8,461 bases of DNA from JANOGU01 sp964602115 (GTDB taxonomy: Bacteria > Pseudomonadota > Alphaproteobacteria > Rhodobacterales > Rhodobacteraceae): assembly GCA_964602115.1 (NCBI GenBank), contig CAZRQN010000127.1, positions 1-8,461 on the forward strand, given 5' to 3'. Below the pieces are notes generated by a model. The model ran no database searches and had not been told where the DNA came from. It was given only the letters and a program-made list of their open reading frames with translations. The position numbers and the translations under genes are program-made. Of the stretch, positions 5,118 to 8,461 are shown piece by piece (position 1 is the stretch's first letter; each line of letters starts with the position of its first letter).

Positions 5118-6359
5118 CTAGTCCCGGTCATTGTGCGGCGCCCCGCCTTCGAAGCGGTTGCCGTGGCGATAGTCGCAGGGCGCCTCCTGCATCTGCAGGT
5201 GCAGGGCGCTGCCCGTATAGGGATGAGCGCGGGCGAGGTCCTCGTCGAAGTCGATGCCAAGGCCCGGCGCCTCGGGCGGCAAGATATAGCCGTCTTCCCA
5301 GCGGATCGAGTTGCGGATCAGCTTCAGGTGGAAGGCGCCGCCGGTCTCGATCGTCTCGGCGATCAGCAGATTGGGGATCGAGGCGGCGAGATGGACATTG
5401 GCCGCCCATTCCACCGGGCCCGCATAGAGATGCGGTGCCATCTCGGCATTGAAGATCTCGGCCATGGCGCTGATCTTCTTCGCCTCCCAGATGCCGCCCA
5501 CGCGACCGAGCGCCGGCTGGAGGATCTTCACCCCACCGGCACGCAGAAGGGTGCCGAACTCGGCCTTGGTTGTCAGCCGCTCGCCGGTGGCCAGCGGCAC
5601 CCGGACATGGCGCGCCACCTCGGCAAACTCCAGCAGGTTGTCGGGCGGGATCGGCTCTTCGTACCACAGCGGATTGTAGGGCTCGATCTCGCGGCCCAGC
5701 CGGATGGCGCCCGGCGTGGTGAACTGGCCATGGGTGCCGAACAGGAGGTCGGCCCGGTCGCCCACCGCCTCGCGGATCGCCTTGCAGAACGCCACCGAAC
5801 GGGTGATGTCCGACATCGCCGGTTCGTGCCCGCCCCGGATCGTATAGGGGCCGGCAGGATCGAACTTCACCGCGGTGAAGCCCTGGCTCACGAAGCGCGC
5901 CGCCGCCTCGGCCGCCGCATCGGGATCGACCCAGAAATCGGCGCTCTCCTTGCCGGGCTCGGGGTAAAGATAGGTATAGGAGCGGATGCGCTCGTTCATC
6001 CTGCCGCCGAGCAGCGCCCAGACCGGGCGGCCCCGCGCCTTGCCGAGAATGTCCCAGCAGGCGATCTCCAGGCCCGCGAAGGCGCCCATGACCGTGGGAT
6101 CGGGGCGCTGGGTGAAGCCCGAGGAATAGGCGCGGCGGAACATCAGCTCGATGTTTTCCGGGTTCTCGCCCTGCATGTGGCGGGCGAAGACATCCTCGAT
6201 CACCGCCCGCATCGCCTTGGGCCCGACGGTGGAGGCATAGCACTCGCCATAGCCCGTGATGCCGTCATCGGTGGTCAGGCGCGGGAAGATCCAGTAGCGC
6301 CCGCCCCAGCCCGGCGCCGGCGGCGCGACGACGAAGATCTCCAGGTCCTTGAGGCGCAT
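5118..6359 (-). CDS. Enolase-superfamily enzyme, mandelate racemase/muconate lactonizing family (acid-sugar dehydratase-like)
   Basis: The 413-residue protein has the N-terminal capping domain (about 1-125, with GLEIACWDILGKARGRPVWA at 96-115) and a barrel domain. Landmarks are AVKFDPAGPY (163-172) with the Lys165 expected of the KxD/KxK base, FGTHGQF (207-213), WYEEP (232-236), ATGERL (257-262), ILQPALGRVGG (279-289) and APHLYAG (308-314). The KFDP and HG(Q/R)F pieces resemble archaeal gluconate dehydratase and D-galactonate dehydratase. Such enzymes remove water from sugar acids using Mg2+. Two usual residues are absent: the first acidic metal ligand position is Gly208 and the Asp of the QPD motif is Ala283. 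The substrate is therefore uncertain. The ATG at 6359 has GGAGGGA (6366-6372) with a 6-nt spacer, which supports this start over the longer in-frame upstream one. It is the last gene of the minus-strand set, 142 nt after the dehydratase gene; that gap holds only a weak imperfect hairpin. No signal peptide is seen. Confidence 0.9.
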   Translation of the reverse strand: MRLKDLEIFVVAPPAPGWGGRYWIFPRLTTDDGITGYGECYASTVGPKAMRAVIEDVFARHMQGENPENIELMFRRAYSSGFTQRPDPTVMGAFAGLEIACWDILGKARGRPVWALLGGRMNERIRSYTYLYPEPGKESADFWVDPDAAAEAAARFVSQGFTAVKFDPAGPYTIRGGHEPAMSDITRSVAFCKAIREAVGDRADLLFGTHGQFTTPGAIRLGREIEPYNPLWYEEPIPPDNLLEFAEVARHVRVPLATGERLTTKAEFGTLLRAGGVKILQPALGRVGGIWEAKKISAMAEIFNAEMAPHLYAGPVEWAANVHLAASIPNLLIAETIETGGAFHLKLIRNSIRWEDGYILPPEAPGLGIDFDEDLARAHPYTGSALHLQMQEAPCDYRHGNRFEGGAPHNDRD

Positions 6360-6501
6360 CGCGCGTCCCTCCGGTCGGGGCGTCGGTCCCGGCGGGCGTG
6401 CCGGCGGGAGGTCGGCGGTGGGGTCGGGCCGATCTTTTGCCCTTCGGCGGCGAAAGCTTGGAGAAAACCGACAGGACGCGCCGTTTTCCGGGCGGCGTGC
6501 C

Positions 6502-7470
6502 TCAGTCCAGCAACTCCAGCGCCCGGGCAAAGACCGGCGGATCGACATTGCCGCCCGAGGCCACCGCGATCACATCCTCGCCCGCAAAGGCCTCGGGGCG
6601 GAACAGCGCGGCGGCCAGCGCCACCGCGCCTCCGGGTTCGAGGACGAGCTTGAGATGGCGGAAAGCCAGCGCCATGGCGCGCAGCGCCTCCTCGTCGCTG
6701 ACCGCGATCCCCGCGCCGGCGAGGCGGGACAGGATCGGAAAGGTCAGCGCCCCCGGGGCCGGCGTCAGGATCGCGTCGCAGATCGAGCCGGTCAGTGCGG
6801 GGTTGCGCTCCGGCCTGCCGGCGGCAAGGCTGCGGGCCATGTCGTCGAAGCCCAGGGGCTCGACGGTGCGGACGCGGAACCCCGGCGCCCGATGCGCAAG
6901 GGCCAGCGCGATGCCGGAGGACAGCCCGCCACCCCCGCAGCAGACGGCGACCTCGGCCTGCGCAATCCCGGCGCCCATCGCCTGTTCCGCGATCTCCAGC
7001 CCTACCGAGCCCTGGCCGGCGATGACTTCGGCGTCGTCGAAGGGGCGGATCATCCACCGCTCGCCCTGGGCTGCGGCGGCGACCGCGTCGCGGTCCTCGC
7101 TGGCGCGGTCATAGAGCAGCACCTCGCCGCCCAGCGCCTCCGTCCCGGCGATCTTGGCGCGCGGCGCGTCGGCGGGCATGACGATGCGGGCGCGGGTGCC
7201 ATGGCGCGCGGCGGCCAGCGCCACGCCCTGGGCGTGATTGCCCGAGGAGACGGCGATCACGCCCCGCGCGCGGTCGGCCTCTGGTATGGCCGAGACCGCC
7301 GCCCAGGCGCCCCGGAACTTGAACGAGCCGGTGTGCTGCAGGCACTCCGCCTTGACCCAGACCCGCCGCCCGGCCAGCACGTCCAGCCCCGGGGCCGAGA
7401 GCAACGGGGTCAGCCGGGCATGGCCGGCCAGCCGGGCAGCGGCGGCCTCGATCCGGGCGATGTCACTCAT
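6502..7470 (-). CDS. PLP-dependent serine/threonine dehydratase (ammonia-lyase)
   Basis: The 322-residue, fold-type II PLP enzyme is expected to deaminate L-threonine and/or L-serine to the 2-oxo acid and ammonia in the cytosol. The PLP Lys is Lys51 in TGSFKFRGA (47-55). Other motifs are SSGNHAQG (75-82), the phosphate-gripping CCGGGGLSSG (177-186), VEPLGFDDMARS (203-214), EPGGAVALAAALF (278-290) and ASGGNVD (304-310). There is no C-terminal ACT regulatory domain, so it matches the short catabolic type rather than the long, isoleucine-inhibited IlvA. Threo-3-hydroxyaspartate lyase or serine racemase activity cannot be ruled out. The start overlaps the hydrolase stop by 4 nt (ATGA), with GGAGG at 7478-7482. 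The overlap points to translational coupling. Confidence 0.92.
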   Translation of the reverse strand: MSDIARIEAAAARLAGHARLTPLLSAPGLDVLAGRRVWVKAECLQHTGSFKFRGAWAAVSAIPEADRARGVIAVSSGNHAQGVALAAARHGTRARIVMPADAPRAKIAGTEALGGEVLLYDRASEDRDAVAAAAQGERWMIRPFDDAEVIAGQGSVGLEIAEQAMGAGIAQAEVAVCCGGGGLSSGIALALAHRAPGFRVRTVEPLGFDDMARSLAAGRPERNPALTGSICDAILTPAPGALTFPILSRLAGAGIAVSDEEALRAMALAFRHLKLVLEPGGAVALAAALFRPEAFAGEDVIAVASGGNVDPPVFARALELLD

Positions 7471-8297
7471 GCGCAGGCCTCCAGAAAGCTGCGGATCGCG
7501 GCCAGGCTTTCCGGCTCGTCGAGAAAGGGCACATGGCCGCGCCCCGGCACTTCGGCGCGGATCAGGTCGGGGCGGCGGCGCTGCATCTCGTCCGCCGTGG
7601 CGGCGGAGAGCAGGTCCGAACCCGCGCCCCGGATCAGTGCCAGCGTCAGGCCGGCGCAGGCGTCGTAGAGCGGCCAGAGGTCGGGCGCCGGACTTGCTCC
7701 GCCACCAAGGACGGCAGCCCGTAGCGCCGGGTCGTAGGTGATGCGCAGGCCATCGGGCGTCTCGCGCCAGTGCCTGCGCGCCTCGGCAAGCCAGCGCTCC
7801 GCCGGCACAGCGGCGAAACCCGGCGAGACGCGGGGCAGAAGCGCTGCCATCTCCGCATGGGTCTTCGCTTCAGGATTGCGCCCCAGATAGTCGCCGATCC
7901 TGCCGAGCCCGGCGGGATCGAGCACCGGGCCGACATCGACGAGACAGAGGCCCCGCAGACGGTGTTTTGCCGTGGCGGCCAGTACCATCCCGATCAGCCC
8001 GCCGCGCGAGGTTCCGATCAAGGACGCCTGTGCGACGCCGAGGTGGTCGAGCAGCGCCAGCGCATCCGCCGCCTCGGTCGGGATCGTGTAGCTGGCCGCG
8101 CCCGACCAGCCCGACCCGCCGCGCCCGCGATAATCCATGCGGATCAAACGGCAGGGGGGCAGATGGGGCCGGAGATAGTCGAAGTCTGCCATGGTCCGGG
8201 TCAGGCCGGACAGGCAAAGGACGGGCAGGCCCTGGCCCTCCTCGGCATAGGAGATGGAGGTGCCGTCGGGGGCGGCGAAAGTGGCGGACGCGGACAT
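7467..8297 (-). CDS. Alpha/beta-fold hydrolase
   Basis: The 276-residue cytosolic serine hydrolase has a complete triad by motif: nucleophile Ser97 in GTSRGG (95-100), acid Asp228 in GAGSDLL (224-230) and His255 in GRGHVPFLDEP (252-262). The oxyanion region is LSGLTR (29-34). DYRGRGGSGWS (55-65) is the usual strand-loop of esterase, lactonase or C-C hydrolase types. A lid of about 70 residues (125-195) has WLAEARRHWRET (169-180). The substrate is not identifiable; a lactone or ester feeding the downstream enzymes is only a guess. Its stop overlaps the dehydratase start. Upstream, a probable gene tail ends 10 nt before its ATG. The ribosome site is poor (AGGG about 10 nt away), so it may rely on coupling. 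Confidence 0.9.
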   Translation of the reverse strand: MSASATFAAPDGTSISYAEEGQGLPVLCLSGLTRTMADFDYLRPHLPPCRLIRMDYRGRGGSGWSGAASYTIPTEAADALALLDHLGVAQASLIGTSRGGLIGMVLAATAKHRLRGLCLVDVGPVLDPAGLGRIGDYLGRNPEAKTHAEMAALLPRVSPGFAAVPAERWLAEARRHWRETPDGLRITYDPALRAAVLGGGASPAPDLWPLYDACAGLTLALIRGAGSDLLSAATADEMQRRRPDLIRAEVPGRGHVPFLDEPESLAAIRSFLEACA

Positions 8298-8307
8298 CGT
8301 CAGGACC

Positions 8308-8461
8308 CTAGGCGAGCCACGCCGGAACCGCCAGCGCCGAGGCGAACCGCCCGTCCTTCGCCCGCACCCTCCCGCCCTCTGTCGCGGCCCGAAGTGGGCC
8401 GCTCCACCGGTTGGGGGGAGGAGCGGCGGGCTCGACCCCGCCCAGGGGCGGGGGCGCTCGC
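8308..8461 (-). CDS. Possible C-terminal end of a gene entering from the right edge
   Basis: On the minus strand an open frame of 50 codons enters from beyond 8461 and ends with TAG at 8308-8310, 10 nt before the hydrolase ATG. Its last part, KDGRFASALAVPAWLA, looks protein-like, and most codons end in G or C. The spacing would suit the same operon. Against this, the first 16 residues are Pro/Gly-rich, another minus-strand frame is also open, and the DNA has two strong hairpins: GCGGCCC 8384-8390 / GGGCCGC 8396-8402, and CCCCGCCC 8436-8443 / GGGCGGGG 8446-8453. It could instead be a structured intergenic region. No family is recognised. Confidence 0.4.
   Translation of the reverse strand, partial: RAPPPLGGVEPAAPPPNRWSGPLRAATEGGRVRAKDGRFASALAVPAWLA

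Noticed and set aside
6360..6501. Separate small gene or terminator between the dehydratase and the enolase-superfamily gene
   Set aside because: Only an upstream extension of the enolase-superfamily frame is open, lacking a better ribosome site. The hairpin after the dehydratase stop has a mismatch and no T-run directly behind it.
5133..6653. 506-codon plus-strand open frame over the enolase-superfamily gene
   Set aside because: Antisense to a protein with clear family motifs. The product is compositionally biased.
6349..7668. 439-codon plus-strand open frame over the dehydratase gene
   Set aside because: Antisense to a complete PLP enzyme with all expected motifs.

Overview
The window looks like a chromosomal stretch from a high-GC alphaproteobacterium, most likely Rhodobacterales (Rhodobacter/Paracoccus-like). 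Three things point there. G/C third codon positions are strongly preferred. A free-standing NDUFS4-type complex I accessory subunit is present, a gene typical of Alphaproteobacteria. The serine/threonine dehydratase and the secreted DUF2125-like protein both resemble Rhodobacteraceae forms. This placement rests on sequence character recalled by eye, not on a database search.

Layout. The left edge carries the first ~162 codons of uvrB on the minus strand. A 154-nt divergent region follows, with a LexA-like box and two perfect hairpins, one of them extremely C/G-rich. On the plus strand come a SAM-dependent methyltransferase (643-1506), a structured 226-nt gap with a long inverted repeat, the complex I NDUFS4-like subunit (1733-2044), a Sec-exported DUF2125-like protein (2084-3532) overlapping by 4 nt a YsnE-like GNAT acetyltransferase (3529-3990), a tRNA-Arg(UCU) (4030-4106), a small Tat-signal protein (4198-4596), and a small secreted protein (from 4688) whose C-terminus appears to be shifted out of frame near 5011-5024. 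From 5118 to the right edge everything reads on the minus strand. In transcription order this is a probable gene tail (8461-8308), an alpha/beta hydrolase, a PLP-dependent serine/threonine dehydratase overlapping it by 4 nt, and, after 142 nt, an enolase-superfamily (mandelate racemase family) acid-sugar dehydratase-like enzyme.

How the genes fit together. The left part is housekeeping: DNA repair, respiration and a tRNA, with small exported proteins of unknown role. The right-hand minus-strand set looks like a small catabolic operon (hydrolase, ammonia-lyase, dehydratase/cycloisomerase-like enzyme). Its shared substrate cannot be read from the sequence.

I found no mobile element, CRISPR array, toxin-antitoxin pair or defence system, and no clear evidence for a new multi-gene system. 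The best leads are the frameshifted secreted protein, the altered metal-site residues of the enolase-superfamily enzyme, the palindromic elements with G-quadruplex potential in two intergenic regions, and a LexA-type operator in front of uvrB.
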